Positions 41,509 through 50,389 of a stretch of DNA of 64,000 bases are shown one piece after another. Numbering within the stretch: the first letter of the stretch is position 1; each line of letters begins with the position of its first letter. The notes beneath the pieces were generated by a model that saw only the letters and a program-made list of their open reading frames with translations, was not told the origin of the DNA and did no database searches. This DNA is from Syntrophorhabdaceae bacterium (GTDB lineage Bacteria > Desulfobacterota > Syntrophorhabdia > Syntrophorhabdales > Syntrophorhabdaceae), in assembly GCA_036504895.1 (NCBI GenBank), contig DASXUJ010000011.1, positions 1 through 64,000 on the forward strand. The letters run 5' to 3'. A program made the translations under genes and the position numbers.

Positions 41509-42882
41509 ATGGTAAGAACGGTTGAAGAAGGGCATCGCCCGGTGGCGGGATTTTTTCTCTCCTCCCTCGCCTGGTTTTTTGTCGCTGCCCTGGGCGGCCT
41601 TATACTCGCTTTTGCCATGGTAGCCCCTGATCTGCCGCTCTACCGGAATGTGCCGTGGCTCATGTTCGGACGAGTCCGGCCCATGCACACAAATATGATG
41701 ATCTTCGGTTTTGTCGGGTCCGCGCTTCTCGGCGCCATGTACTATATAGTCCCCCGCCTGGTGAGGGCGCCCCTCTTCAGTCCCGAAGCGGGCCGAATCG
41801 CGGTGTGGGCGTGGAATATCACCGTCGCTTCGGGCACCGTTCTTCTCGGATTCGGGTACAGTCAAAGCCGCGAATATGCCGAATGGGTTTGGCCCGTAGA
41901 CATCCTTCTTCTCTTCGTCCTGGCGATCACCTTTTACAACCTGTTGAGAACAGTGGTATCGGGACGGGAAAAACTGCTCTATGTATCTGTCTGGTACGCC
42001 TTCGGCGCCCTTGTCTTTACTTTTTTTATTTACTTCTTCGGGAATGCCGTCTGGAACCCTTCCACGGGGGCCATCACCGGCATGGCCGACGGAATCCTCG
42101 CGTGGTTTTACGGGCACGGCATAGTGGGACTCTTTCTCACCCCCCTGGCAATAGGCATTTCCTACTATGTAATGCCCATAGTCTGCCGGGGACCGCTATT
42201 CAGCCATACCCTCTCACTCGTGGGTTTCTGGACCATACTCATGTTTTACCCCCATATCGGGACCCATCACCTGCTGCAGACCCCGGCCCCTACATGGCTC
42301 AAGGTGGTCGCAATCACGGGAAGCATGGGCATGCTCATTCCCGTAGCCACGGTCCTCGTCAATATCTGGCTCAGCATCAAGGGCCGGCTGGGCTATATCC
42401 ATGACGATCTGGGAGGCAAGTTCGTCTTTGCAGGTCTTGTCTGGTATCTCGTTGTCTGCCTCCAGGGCCCTTTTCAATCCCTCCCTTCGGTCCAGCGGAT
42501 CACCCACCTCACTAATTGGGTGGTCGCCCATTCCCATATCGCCGTCCTTGGCTTTTCGGGGTTCATAGCCCTGGGGGCCGTCTATTTCCTCCTCCCCAGA
42601 ATCACAGGGCGACCGCTTTACAGCCGCAAACTGGTAGATATTCAGTACTGGCTTCTTTTGACCGGGCTCACGGGGTTTTTCATCGTTCTCACCATGGCGG
42701 GCCTGATCCAGGGAAGCGGGTGGCGCTGGGGGAGAGTGGTATACAATATTCTCCCCGAATTGCACGTCTACTGGATCTATAGATTGGGCTTCGGCGTCAT
42801 GATCGCCGCGGGAGCAGCCATCGGTCTTTATAATGTCGCAATGAGCCTTCGGCAGGCAAGAGAGGAGGAGCAAGGGCTATGA
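41509..42882 (+). CDS. ccoN: cbb3-type cytochrome oxidase catalytic subunit
   Basis: Catalytic subunit of a haem-copper oxygen reductase reducing O2 to water with proton pumping. The 457-residue, 12-helix protein has the low-spin haem His in RPMHTNMMIFG, WFYGHGIVGLF with the CuB His and the family Tyr in ISYYVMP, YPHIGTHHLL with the two further CuB His, and VVAHSHIAVLG for the two haem ligands. All are conserved. Start 41509 (ATG) is taken; TTG 41500 is in frame but nearer to the AAGG site. Overlaps the next gene by ATGA. Confidence 0.88.
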   Translation: MVRTVEEGHRPVAGFFLSSLAWFFVAALGGLILAFAMVAPDLPLYRNVPWLMFGRVRPMHTNMMIFGFVGSALLGAMYYIVPRLVRAPLFSPEAGRIAVWAWNITVASGTVLLGFGYSQSREYAEWVWPVDILLLFVLAITFYNLLRTVVSGREKLLYVSVWYAFGALVFTFFIYFFGNAVWNPSTGAITGMADGILAWFYGHGIVGLFLTPLAIGISYYVMPIVCRGPLFSHTLSLVGFWTILMFYPHIGTHHLLQTPAPTWLKVVAITGSMGMLIPVATVLVNIWLSIKGRLGYIHDDLGGKFVFAGLVWYLVVCLQGPFQSLPSVQRITHLTNWVVAHSHIAVLGFSGFIALGAVYFLLPRITGRPLYSRKLVDIQYWLLLTGLTGFFIVLTMAGLIQGSGWRWGRVVYNILPELHVYWIYRLGFGVMIAAGAAIGLYNVAMSLRQAREEEQGL

Positions 42883-43826
42883 GGATGACCCTGAGACTCC
42901 TCTTATTCGGCGGCCTTATCATCTTCGCCTCCATTCTGTTCATTGCGGTCATTCTTCCATGGCTCACGATCAGTGAAAAACCGTCCGATATATTCCGTCC
43001 CCGGACAAAAGCCGAAGACCTCGGGAGAAGCCTCTATGTGGCAAACGGCTGCACCTTCTGCCACACCCAGTTTATAAGGCAGATCGACTGGGATATCGGC
43101 GCCGAGCGAATCGCGCGTTCGGGAGATTACGTGGCGGATCAGCCCCATCTCCTCGGAAGCGAGCGGACAGGACCCGACCTCTCCCAGGAAGGAGGAGAAC
43201 ACCCGGACGATTGGCATGTCGCCCATTATACGAACCCTCGGTTCGTGCGGCCTGAATCGGTCATGCCTTCCTTCGCATTCCTGGGAATGGGAAATATCTC
43301 GGCCCTTATCGCTTACAAACAGGCTTTGGGTTTCAAAGACGCAGACGCCCGGGTGGAGCGACAACACACCTGGAAGAAAAAGGCAATCGACGCGTACGCG
43401 GCAGGCCCGGAAGAGAACGTGCGATGGCTCCACTCGATGGTGCCCGAACCATGGCGAAGGCTCCCCAACCCTTACCCCACGACCCGGGCGAGCCTCAGCC
43501 GCGGACATCGCCTCTTTCAAAGCTACTGCATAGGGTGCCACGGACCCGTGGGGGACGGCATGGGCCCGGCCCAACCTTACCTCTATCCGCCGCCCCTCAA
43601 TTTCACCATCTTGAGGGGCAAGGATATCACGGGCGGCATACTTTATTATCAGATAATGAACGGCATTACAGGAACGGCGATGCCCTATTTTAAGAAAGAG
43701 CTTGAATCCGAAAAAATATGGGACGTGGGCGATTACGTGGCGCGCATGTTTGTGGGGCAAAGCGATGCCCACGGAGTGCCCAGAGGCATCGACGCATCCT
43801 ATATCACGCCTCCGAAGGGAGAATGA
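42879..43826 (+). CDS. CcoO-like subunit fused to a second cytochrome c domain
   Basis: A 315-residue protein with one N-terminal helix (5-29). Residues about 45-165 follow CcoO: GRSLYVANGCTFCHTQFIR (haem C58-C61-H62) and GSERTGPDLS. A second class-I cytochrome domain with CIGCH at 217-221 follows. The fusion supplies two haem groups and probably takes the role of CcoO plus one CcoP cytochrome domain. The TGA overlaps the next ORF's possible ATG. Confidence 0.85.
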   Translation: MRMTLRLLLFGGLIIFASILFIAVILPWLTISEKPSDIFRPRTKAEDLGRSLYVANGCTFCHTQFIRQIDWDIGAERIARSGDYVADQPHLLGSERTGPDLSQEGGEHPDDWHVAHYTNPRFVRPESVMPSFAFLGMGNISALIAYKQALGFKDADARVERQHTWKKKAIDAYAAGPEENVRWLHSMVPEPWRRLPNPYPTTRASLSRGHRLFQSYCIGCHGPVGDGMGPAQPYLYPPPLNFTILRGKDITGGILYYQIMNGITGTAMPYFKKELESEKIWDVGDYVARMFVGQSDAHGVPRGIDASYITPPKGE

Positions 43827-43828
43827 CC

Positions 43829-44098
43829 ATGGGACTTACGTATATTTTTTGGGTGGCGCTGATCGGGGTAAGTCTCTGGACAAGCATCGGGGTATTCCTG
43901 TGGGCCCATCGGAACGGCCAGTTCCGGGACCAGGAGCGTGCCCGCTATCTTCCTCTGCGGGGAGAGGCAGGTCCTCTACACGCCCAGGGCCGGGGTTCGA
44001 GCCGTGAAGCGCTGGTGACGGCGGCTATTCTCTTCATGGGCGTGGGATCCATTATCACCGCGACGATTATCGCCTTCATGACCTTGGGGGTGCGTTGA
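43829..44098 (+). CDS. small membrane protein, CcoS-like
   Basis: An 89-residue protein with two helices (about 5-24 and 62-86) and the motif FLWAHRNGQFRDQERAR, which recalls the CcoS assembly factor and NosY-like GQF sequences. An in-frame ATG at 43823 overlaps the ccoO stop, but AAGGGAG is better spaced to 43829. Confidence 0.6.
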   Translation: MGLTYIFWVALIGVSLWTSIGVFLWAHRNGQFRDQERARYLPLRGEAGPLHAQGRGSSREALVTAAILFMGVGSIITATIIAFMTLGVR

Positions 44099-44382
44099 TG
44101 AGACTCTTTACCCTTCTTGACTACCATCATCTCGTGCTTGCCTTTTTCTTGGGCGCTCTCTCCGTGCTGGTGCTCTACCTCGCATTCCGGAGAGGGGCGT
44201 TGAAAATACGGGAACATAAACACGGCGCCCTCGGACAGGCTGAAGGGCTCGAGGAATTTCCCGATGGATTTAAGATCGAATATAATCCCGTGCCCCTTGT
44301 CCTTATATTTCTCTACATGGGATTTATCGTCTGGTTTGTCTTTTACGTGATTTTCTTCGGGTTTTTGGGGGGTCCGTTCTAA
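44098..44382 (+). CDS. small membrane subunit resembling the CcoP N-terminus
   Basis: A 94-residue protein with two helices (about 9-30 and 65-88) and the stretch DGFKIEYNPVPLVLIF, similar to the DGI-x-E-x-NPLP motif before the CcoP membrane anchor. It has no haem site, so the cytochrome domains appear to have been moved to the CcoO fusion. The ATG overlaps the previous stop (TTGATG). Confidence 0.6.
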   Translation: MRLFTLLDYHHLVLAFFLGALSVLVLYLAFRRGALKIREHKHGALGQAEGLEEFPDGFKIEYNPVPLVLIFLYMGFIVWFVFYVIFFGFLGGPF

Positions 44383-44409
44383 GAGCGCGGTCAGGGAGAG
44401 ACTGATTTA

Positions 44410-44724
44410 ATGGATTTGACGAAGGAGAAAGAAATGATCCCGGAAAAACCGGGGAGCGCCGAATTAAGGCGGCCGATGTGGAAGGGCTGGGCCCTGGTCT
44501 GCGGCCTCGCCCTGGCGTTTTTCCTCTATGGCTTATTCATGTTCTTTACGGTCGGCGACAAGGGTCCCCCCGATTGGGATTTTCATGCGATTGAGGATTT
44601 GCCGGGAAAATCGGTATATTCGACCTACCCGGAGCCGGGCGCGGGTCCATCCATTCCGGACCCCCAGCATGTGTCGGAAAAACCGGCCCTCGCGACCGGC
44701 CCCACGGGAGGGAAGGGAAAATGA
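44410..44724 (+). CDS. single-span membrane protein of the oxidase operon
   Basis: A 104-residue protein: a charged N-terminus, one helix (about 26-47, ALVCGLALAFFLYGLFMFF) and a proline-rich periplasmic tail. Probably a minor subunit of the oxidase; no named family. Its stop overlaps the ATG of the next cytochrome. Confidence 0.5.
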   Translation: MDLTKEKEMIPEKPGSAELRRPMWKGWALVCGLALAFFLYGLFMFFTVGDKGPPDWDFHAIEDLPGKSVYSTYPEPGAGPSIPDPQHVSEKPALATGPTGGKGK

Positions 44725-45221
44725 GAAGAAGGGAGTCTATTTTGAGCTTGAAAGCGGCCTGCCTCCTGGTTGCCCTCCTTACCCTCGGCTCCTGTGACTA
44801 CGGCAGGATGAGGGATCAGGATTCGGTGAGGACCTATGAGCGCAAGATACCGGCCATGGATGCACGGACCATGCCTCGCGGGGATAGCTTTTTCGTCCTC
44901 TCCCGTTCCGATCCGAAGGAGCTGAAAAGTCCGTTGACCCCATCTCCGGAAGCGGTCGAGCGAGGACGGGTCACCTATGCCTATTTTTGTGCCCAGTGCC
45001 ATGGGCCCAAACTGGACGGCAGGGGTACTGTGGGCCAGAGCTTTACCCCCCTGCCTACGGATCTTTCTTCCAAAGAAATCGATTCCCGCGGAGACGGCGA
45101 GCTCTACGCCCGCATTCGGCTCGGGTTCAGGCGGCACCCCGCCCTTTTTTCCACTGTTCCGGCTGAGGATGCGTGGGCGGTGGTCATCTATATAAGATCT
45201 CTCCATAAGGGCGGCTCATGA
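44721..45221 (+). CDS. monohaem cytochrome c lipoprotein, ActE-like
   Basis: A 166-residue periplasmic lipoprotein with lipobox ALLTLGSC (C25) and one class-I cytochrome domain with CAQCH (C90-H94). The N-terminal segment YGRMRDQDSVRTYERKIP resembles ActE of alternative complex III. Its place after the oxidase genes rather than inside the act block makes it the likely electron carrier linking ActA to the CcoO fusion; this is inference. Confidence 0.8.
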   Translation: MRRRESILSLKAACLLVALLTLGSCDYGRMRDQDSVRTYERKIPAMDARTMPRGDSFFVLSRSDPKELKSPLTPSPEAVERGRVTYAYFCAQCHGPKLDGRGTVGQSFTPLPTDLSSKEIDSRGDGELYARIRLGFRRHPALFSTVPAEDAWAVVIYIRSLHKGGS

Positions 45222-45913
45222 ACATGGATTTCATTTGGGCGTTTATTACCGGCCTGACGGGAAGCCTCCACTGTCTCGGTATGTGCGGCCCCTTGATGAT
45301 CGCCTATTCATTACAATTGCGCGGGATAGACCAGGGTTCGGGCGTTGCATCAGTGATGCCTGGGATCACCCATCACCTCACCTATCACCTCGGCCGCATC
45401 GTCACTTACGGGATTCTCGGGGCTCTCGGAGCCGGTTTTTTGGGTCTCGGCATAGCGGGCGGATCGCTTGCGACTGCCCGCAATATGGCGGCATTCGTTG
45501 CGGGTCTGGTCATGATAATTTGTGGAGTCATACTTCTCAAAGTCTTTCGCCTGCCTTTCACTTTCCCCGCCTCTCCCATGCCCCGGGGTTCCGTCGTCTC
45601 CCGTTTTATGGGCGCTCACCTCACGTCCGCCCATCGCCGGCCCGGGTGGGTGCTCGGACTTGCGGCGGGATTGTTGCCATGCATGCTTTCGTGGGCCATG
45701 GTCGTGAAGGCCGCCAGCACCCAAAACCCTATCCAGGGGTTCCTGATTATGGTCTGCTTTGGAGCAGGAACAATTCCCGCGCTCCTCCTCGTCGGATTTT
45801 CCGCATCTTTCTTTTCTCTGCGTATGCGTCTTTTGGGGGAGCGGGCGGCCGCTCTTTCAATTATCGCCATGGGGCTCGTGCTCACATGGAAAGGAATGGC
45901 CCCTTTTGTCTGA
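45218..45913 (+). CDS. SafE/TauE-like membrane protein, oxidase-linked
   Basis: A 231-residue protein with six helices of the sulfite-exporter TauE/SafE (UreH-like) family, starting with GLTGSLHCLGMCGPLM, whose Cys/His could bind copper. Homologues near cbb3 oxidases are linked to copper handling. It overlaps actE by ATGA and precedes ccoI. Confidence 0.75.
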   Translation: MNMDFIWAFITGLTGSLHCLGMCGPLMIAYSLQLRGIDQGSGVASVMPGITHHLTYHLGRIVTYGILGALGAGFLGLGIAGGSLATARNMAAFVAGLVMIICGVILLKVFRLPFTFPASPMPRGSVVSRFMGAHLTSAHRRPGWVLGLAAGLLPCMLSWAMVVKAASTQNPIQGFLIMVCFGAGTIPALLLVGFSASFFSLRMRLLGERAAALSIIAMGLVLTWKGMAPFV

Positions 45914-45947
45914 TCCTACCTCGGCAGTCTCTGTTGATTATGGCGGT

Positions 45948-48380
45948 ATGCCTTCCCCTGCGGAAACATGTTACCTGTGCGGCCTGCCTCCGGGCCCCCT
46001 GTCATCCATGCACATTATCGATGACTCCCGCCGCTGTTTCTGCTGCCCCGGATGCTTTCAGGTCTTTCTCATCCTCGCGGCATCTCAGGGAGAAGGTGCC
46101 ACTGATTTCCGAGATACCGTCCTCTTTCGCGCCTGTGTAAAGGCAGGCATCATTCCGGGAGGAAATTCTTCTCCGGCTGCCGGAGTTGCTTTACCACCGG
46201 ATCAGGAGGCACCGGCCCTCGAACTTACCTTCCGCGCCGAGGGGATGTGGTGCCCCTCCTGCAGCTGGCTGATTGAAGAGGTGCTTAAAAAAACGGCGGG
46301 GGTCATGGAGCCGGGGGCATCCTTTTTTACCGATACGGTTCGCCTCAGATATCTGCCCCATATCATATCCCCGGAGGAGGTCAAGTCCCGGATAAGAGAC
46401 CTCGGCTACCGGGTACCTCCCGTCGATGCAGGGGGGAAAGGCGATGAGATCAAGCAGGACCTTCTTATCCGTCTTGGCATATCGGCGATACTCACCATGA
46501 ATGTGATGATGCTCTCCGCAGCCCTCTACTCCGGTTTTATAAGAGACCTTACGCCGGCCGTAAAGGCCTTTTTTTCCTATCCCGCTCTCCTAATGTCCGT
46601 CCCGGTAATCTTCTACGGCGGCATGCCCACTCTCAAAAGGGCGTGGTCGGCTCTTCGGTTCGCAGCTTTTTCTATGGATAGCCTGATCGCCCTCGGCGCC
46701 CTCTCCGCCTTCGGTTATAGCCTTGTTCAGCTATTCCGGGGCAGCTTGCACCTCTATTTCGATACGGCTTGCATGCTCGTGACCGTGCTTCTCCTGGGGA
46801 GATATATGGAGCTCCATGCCCGGGAACGGGTCTTTGTGCCAATCGCATCAAATCTCGAAGAGCTCATTCCCACGAAGGTAAGGCTGACGGACGGGTTGCG
46901 TGAAACGTGGACGGCCACGGGGGCAGTACGCACCGGAGACCGTTTCCTGGTGAAAGGGGGGGAGCGCCTCGCCCTTGACGGACGAGTCCGCCTCGGCTAT
47001 GCTTTCCTCGATCAGTCCGTAATCACGGGTGAGCCTGCCCCCGTCCGGGTCGCACAGGGTGACGAGGTATTTGCAGGAGCTCTGGTAACGGACGGAGAGC
47101 TGGAAATAACTACATCGGGGACTACAGAGGAAAGCTCCCTCGCTCGAATATCCCGGCTCATGCGTAATGCCCTCGAGGGAAAAGACAAATCGGAGCGCCG
47201 CGCCGATTCCATAGGCCGCCTTTTCGTCCCGGGAATAATATGTCTGGCACTGTCGACAGGGATTCTTCTCGCTTTTCTCGGCTTTTCCCTTGACGAGATC
47301 ATCCTCCGGTGCCTCACCGTTCTGGTGATCTCCTGTCCGTGCGCTATCGGCATTGCAGCGCCCCTTGCAAAGGTGGCGGTCATAGGTCTCGGACGGCGCA
47401 AAGGGGTACTTATAAAAAATCCCGAAGCCCTTGAGCGCACCCTCTCCCTCGATACGATGGTCTTTGATAAAACGGGCACCCTGACAGAAGGCCGTTTAAC
47501 CCTTCTTCATGTGGTCTCCATCACGGAGGGCGAGGAGGAAATATTCGCCATGATCGCTCCCCTGGAGGCAAAATCGGCCCATTTCCTGGGGCGGGAGATA
47601 CTCCTACGCTCGGAGAAGCTCGGTCTTTCTTTCAATGGGGCCGTCGGAGCGGATGAGAAACCCGGCCTCGGGGTGACAGGATCGGTCGGCGGCCGGAAGG
47701 CTTTCGCGGGAAACAGGGAACTGGCCTCCCTTTGCGAAGCCCCTCCCTCCGGACACCTGGAAAAGAGGGCGCAGGAATGGGAAAAAGCCTCCATGACCGT
47801 TGTCTTCTTCGGGTGGGATGGCAAGACGGAGGGGTTCTTCGTATTCGGTGACGCCCTAAGAAAGGAAGCGAGGGAAGTCATCGACTCGTTCGCTCAAAAA
47901 GGCATAAGATCGATCCTTCTTTCCGGCGACAGCGACGAGACCGTGGGAGCAGTCGCCCGAAACCTCGGTATCACGGATTACAGCGGCAGAAAGACGCCGT
48001 CCGAAAAAGCTGAAATCATCGAGGAGCTCAGACATAGGGGCCATAAGGTGGGTATGGCCGGAGACGGGCTCAATGACGCGGTCGCCCTTGCCGCCGCGGA
48101 CGTCGGTTTCTCCGTCGGTGCAAGGAGCGATATCCTCAAGAACGCGTCAGACCTGATCATTCCCGGTTCCGATCTTAGGGCAATAGTTAGATCCTTCGGC
48201 CTCGGCTCACGATACAGGCGCACTGTCAGGTTGAATCTCATTTTTGCCTTTATCTATAACGTGACCGTCATACCGATCGCCGCGGCCGGGTTTTTGAACC
48301 CTATGGTCGCAGTGGGGGCAATGTTTCTGAGCAGTCTCACCGTCACGGGAAATGCACTAAGGGTATCAAGAAAGGGATGA
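45948..48380 (+). CDS. ccoI: copper-transporting P1B-type ATPase (CcoI/FixI-like)
   Basis: Exports Cu+ from the cytoplasm to load haem-copper oxidases. The 810-residue protein has an N-terminal cysteine cluster (C8, C11, C30, C32, C33, C36) typical of CcoI/FixI, a heavy-metal-associated domain with CPSC (102-105), two extra helices, TGEPAPV in the actuator, the CPC metal motif (C463-P-C465), D507 in DKTGTLT and GDGLNDAVAL near the hinge. The ATG at 45948 is used; the frame is open further upstream. Last gene of the respiratory operon. Confidence 0.9.
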   Translation: MPSPAETCYLCGLPPGPLSSMHIIDDSRRCFCCPGCFQVFLILAASQGEGATDFRDTVLFRACVKAGIIPGGNSSPAAGVALPPDQEAPALELTFRAEGMWCPSCSWLIEEVLKKTAGVMEPGASFFTDTVRLRYLPHIISPEEVKSRIRDLGYRVPPVDAGGKGDEIKQDLLIRLGISAILTMNVMMLSAALYSGFIRDLTPAVKAFFSYPALLMSVPVIFYGGMPTLKRAWSALRFAAFSMDSLIALGALSAFGYSLVQLFRGSLHLYFDTACMLVTVLLLGRYMELHARERVFVPIASNLEELIPTKVRLTDGLRETWTATGAVRTGDRFLVKGGERLALDGRVRLGYAFLDQSVITGEPAPVRVAQGDEVFAGALVTDGELEITTSGTTEESSLARISRLMRNALEGKDKSERRADSIGRLFVPGIICLALSTGILLAFLGFSLDEIILRCLTVLVISCPCAIGIAAPLAKVAVIGLGRRKGVLIKNPEALERTLSLDTMVFDKTGTLTEGRLTLLHVVSITEGEEEIFAMIAPLEAKSAHFLGREILLRSEKLGLSFNGAVGADEKPGLGVTGSVGGRKAFAGNRELASLCEAPPSGHLEKRAQEWEKASMTVVFFGWDGKTEGFFVFGDALRKEAREVIDSFAQKGIRSILLSGDSDETVGAVARNLGITDYSGRKTPSEKAEIIEELRHRGHKVGMAGDGLNDAVALAAADVGFSVGARSDILKNASDLIIPGSDLRAIVRSFGLGSRYRRTVRLNLIFAFIYNVTVIPIAAAGFLNPMVAVGAMFLSSLTVTGNALRVSRKG

Positions 48381-48550
48381 TGCCGGGCGAACCGATGATT
48401 CCAATAAAGGACCACCATTGCCGTCTGTTCATGGAAGAGAAAATTACGAAATGGTAAAAGTATAGAAGTGCCCCTTGGGCTCCGTCTCAAAAAAGAGGAC
48501 CGACCCCTGTTCACTACTGCCTGGGCGGGCGTTCTCCCTATTGGAGATCC

Positions 48551-48829
48551 TTACGGCAGGTGCTCGAATCCCGGTCGCGGCACTGAAAGAGGAGGCTTTT
48601 CGAATCCATCGGGACCGTAGTGATTGTACTGCCGTACCCACTGATGGACGGCCCCGGTTGTGGTGCCTACATATTCGGCCACGATTTTTGCCGGAAGCCC
48701 TTTGCTCGCGAGATAGACGCAGTGCCAGCACTGAAAGTGCTCGTGATCCTTCGCTGCCTTCATACGCCGCTTCAGTTCGTTTTCGCTCAAATGCTTCGCC
48801 AATTCGATCGACTGCATGATTCTCACCAT
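48551..48829 (-). pseudogene. IS630-type helix-turn-helix transposase fragment
   Basis: A 92-residue frame gives the N-terminal helix-turn-helix of IS630-type transposases (LSENELKRRMKAAKDHEHF, then AEYVGTTTGAVHQWVRQYNHYGPDGFEKPP). It breaks off at SVPRPGFEHLP; the downstream DNA does not encode the DDE domain in any frame that I recognise. No terminal repeats were found. Remnant of an insertion. Confidence 0.6.
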
Positions 48830-48859
48830 CCTTTTTATTGAGACGGTTAAAGGGTCATC

Positions 48860-48873
48860 CCCGCAGCTGCGGG
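48860..48873. repeat. 14-bp perfect palindrome resembling a lone type I-E CRISPR repeat
   Basis: CCCGCAGCTGCGGG is perfectly palindromic; with its flanks (TCATCC before, GAAAAACC after) it looks like the stem and ends of a type I-E CRISPR repeat. No second copy is nearby and no cas gene is in the window, so it is not an array. Confidence 0.3.
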
Positions 48874-49026
48874 AAAAACCCCTTACAAGAAATTCTTACG
48901 CAAATAGGTTCCGTTGTCAAGGATTAATAAGAGATTGTTTACATGTACACGCCCCGCTTCCTGGGGGCTGAAAAACAAAGATTGAGAGATTGTGAGCCGG
49001 TTTGGCGGAAGGCATGTGTCCGACTG

Positions 49027-49233
49027 TCAGGTTGAAGAATCGGGACCTCGCCTCCGGCCTAAAAGGTTGAATAGCAAAAGTATCATGGATAGAGACAGGA
49101 GAAGCATTTCACGGAAGCTCTTTTCCGCCGATCTAATGAGACCGTCTTTTCTTTTTCCCCGAATCTTCTCTTCCGACGACGATACCCTTTGATTCTCCTC
49201 TGATGCCCCGACCGGAACCCATGGACATTTCAT
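49027..49233 (-). CDS. possible small membrane protein
   Basis: A 68-residue frame with a basic middle and one hydrophobic stretch MLLLSLSMILLLFNLL followed by RRRGPD. AGGAAG lies close (2 nt) to the ATG. No relatives recognised; it may be chance. Confidence 0.3.
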   Translation of the reverse strand: MKCPWVPVGASEENQRVSSSEEKIRGKRKDGLIRSAEKSFREMLLLSLSMILLLFNLLGRRRGPDSST

Positions 49234-49400
49234 GGCTTCCTACCCCCTTCAAGAGAAGCTTGCTTTTTTCTTTCGCAGCTTCTTTACGTTCTTATTATCG
49301 GCAAAATAGGCCAAAAATTAAGATTAAGTCATGGATTTCCCGTTCCGAATATGCCCTTCGCAAGATCGGTATTTAACGCCACCGGGAGACGATTGGCTCC

Positions 49401-49445
49401 AAAAAAAAACAACCCTTGCAGCCGGGAAATTCCGGTTTCTGCAAG
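49401..49445 (-). terminator. intrinsic terminator after the kor operon
   Basis: On the minus strand CTTGCAG (49445-49439) pairs with CTGCAAG (49421-49415), with a CCGG/CCGG inner pairing, followed by a run of nine T residues (complement of 49401-49409). It lies about 95 nt downstream of the korB stop. Confidence 0.65.
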
Positions 49446-49537
49446 AGCCGTCAAGCCGGTAATTACCGTCTGGTCGGATGGCTTTTATGTTATTTGTATG
49501 ATTGAAATACGATAAAATCACAAGTACCCGTTTCATA

Positions 49538-50389
49538 TTAGAAAAATTCTTCCATTAACTCCTTCAAAACGGGCGGGGCCGAAACCTGCTTCACGAGTGG
49601 CATGGCTTCTATAGCCGGGACCCTGTCTTCATAGCAAGGCCGCTCCGACTTGTAGAGCACACCCAGGGGTATGCGTTCGCCGTATTCAAGGGCACGCTCA
49701 AATGCCTTTATGCGGTTATGGGAATCATATTCCGGCTCGAGGTAATAACACCGCTCTTTATACCAGTCATAGGTATTGACCTTATTGAAGGTGACGCAGG
49801 GCTGAAGGATATCCACCAGAGAAAAACCCTGATGGTTCACCGCTTTCTTTATCAGCTCCTTGAGATGGTCCCCGTCTCCCGCGTATCCCCTCGCTACAAA
49901 GCTGCAGTCCAGGGCAGTCGCGTAGGCCACAGGGTTAAACGACTCGGAGATGAGTCCCATGGGCTGAATTTTCGAGACCGTCCCCTCCATGCTCGTGGGA
50001 GAGGGCTGCCCCTTGGTGAGCCCGTAGATCTGGTTATCGTGGACAAAGAGCTTCACATTTATATTCCTTCTGATCGCGTGGGTCAGGTGGTTTCCCCCTT
50101 CTCCGTAACAGTCTCCGTCCCCCGCGAAGGCAAAGACGGGCATTCGGTGATTGGCGAGCCTCAGGCCCGTGGCAACCGGCAGCGAACGTCCGTGGAGGCC
50201 GTTAAAGGTATTGCACCTTACATAGTGGGGAAACTTGCCTGATTGACCGATACCGGAGACGATGGTGAACTGGTGTGGTTCGAGCTCCAATTCCACCATG
50301 GCCTGTTTGAAAGACTTCAGAATGCCGAAATTACCGCATCCCGGGCACCATGCAGAGGTACGACCTTCAAAATCTTCGAATTTTGCCAT
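49538..50389 (-). CDS. korB: 2-oxoacid:ferredoxin oxidoreductase beta subunit
   Basis: TPP-binding subunit of a 2-oxoacid:ferredoxin oxidoreductase, most like the 2-oxoglutarate (Kor) type, making succinyl-CoA with reduced ferredoxin or the reverse. The 283-residue protein has WCPGCGNFG at 14-22, the TPP/Mg motif FAGDGDCYGEGGNH and DNQIYGLTKGQPSPT. It overlaps korA by one base (TAATG). Two-subunit enzymes of this type are found in Kor and in branched-chain forms, so the substrate remains a family-based guess. Confidence 0.9.
   Translation of the reverse strand: MAKFEDFEGRTSAWCPGCGNFGILKSFKQAMVELELEPHQFTIVSGIGQSGKFPHYVRCNTFNGLHGRSLPVATGLRLANHRMPVFAFAGDGDCYGEGGNHLTHAIRRNINVKLFVHDNQIYGLTKGQPSPTSMEGTVSKIQPMGLISESFNPVAYATALDCSFVARGYAGDGDHLKELIKKAVNHQGFSLVDILQPCVTFNKVNTYDWYKERCYYLEPEYDSHNRIKAFERALEYGERIPLGVLYKSERPCYEDRVPAIEAMPLVKQVSAPPVLKELMEEFF

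Noticed and set aside
41655-42404. A 249-codon frame overlapping ccoN in another frame
   Set aside because: The ccoN frame holds every metal and haem ligand; the other frame is an alternative-frame shadow.
48545-48590. A tRNA-like T-loop (CTCGAATCCCGG) near the transposase fragment
   Set aside because: The flanking 5-nt arms are not complementary and no acceptor, D or anticodon arm can be built.
48381-49537. A complete insertion sequence in the gap after ccoI
   Set aside because: Only an N-terminal transposase fragment is present; no DDE domain, inverted ends or target duplication were found.
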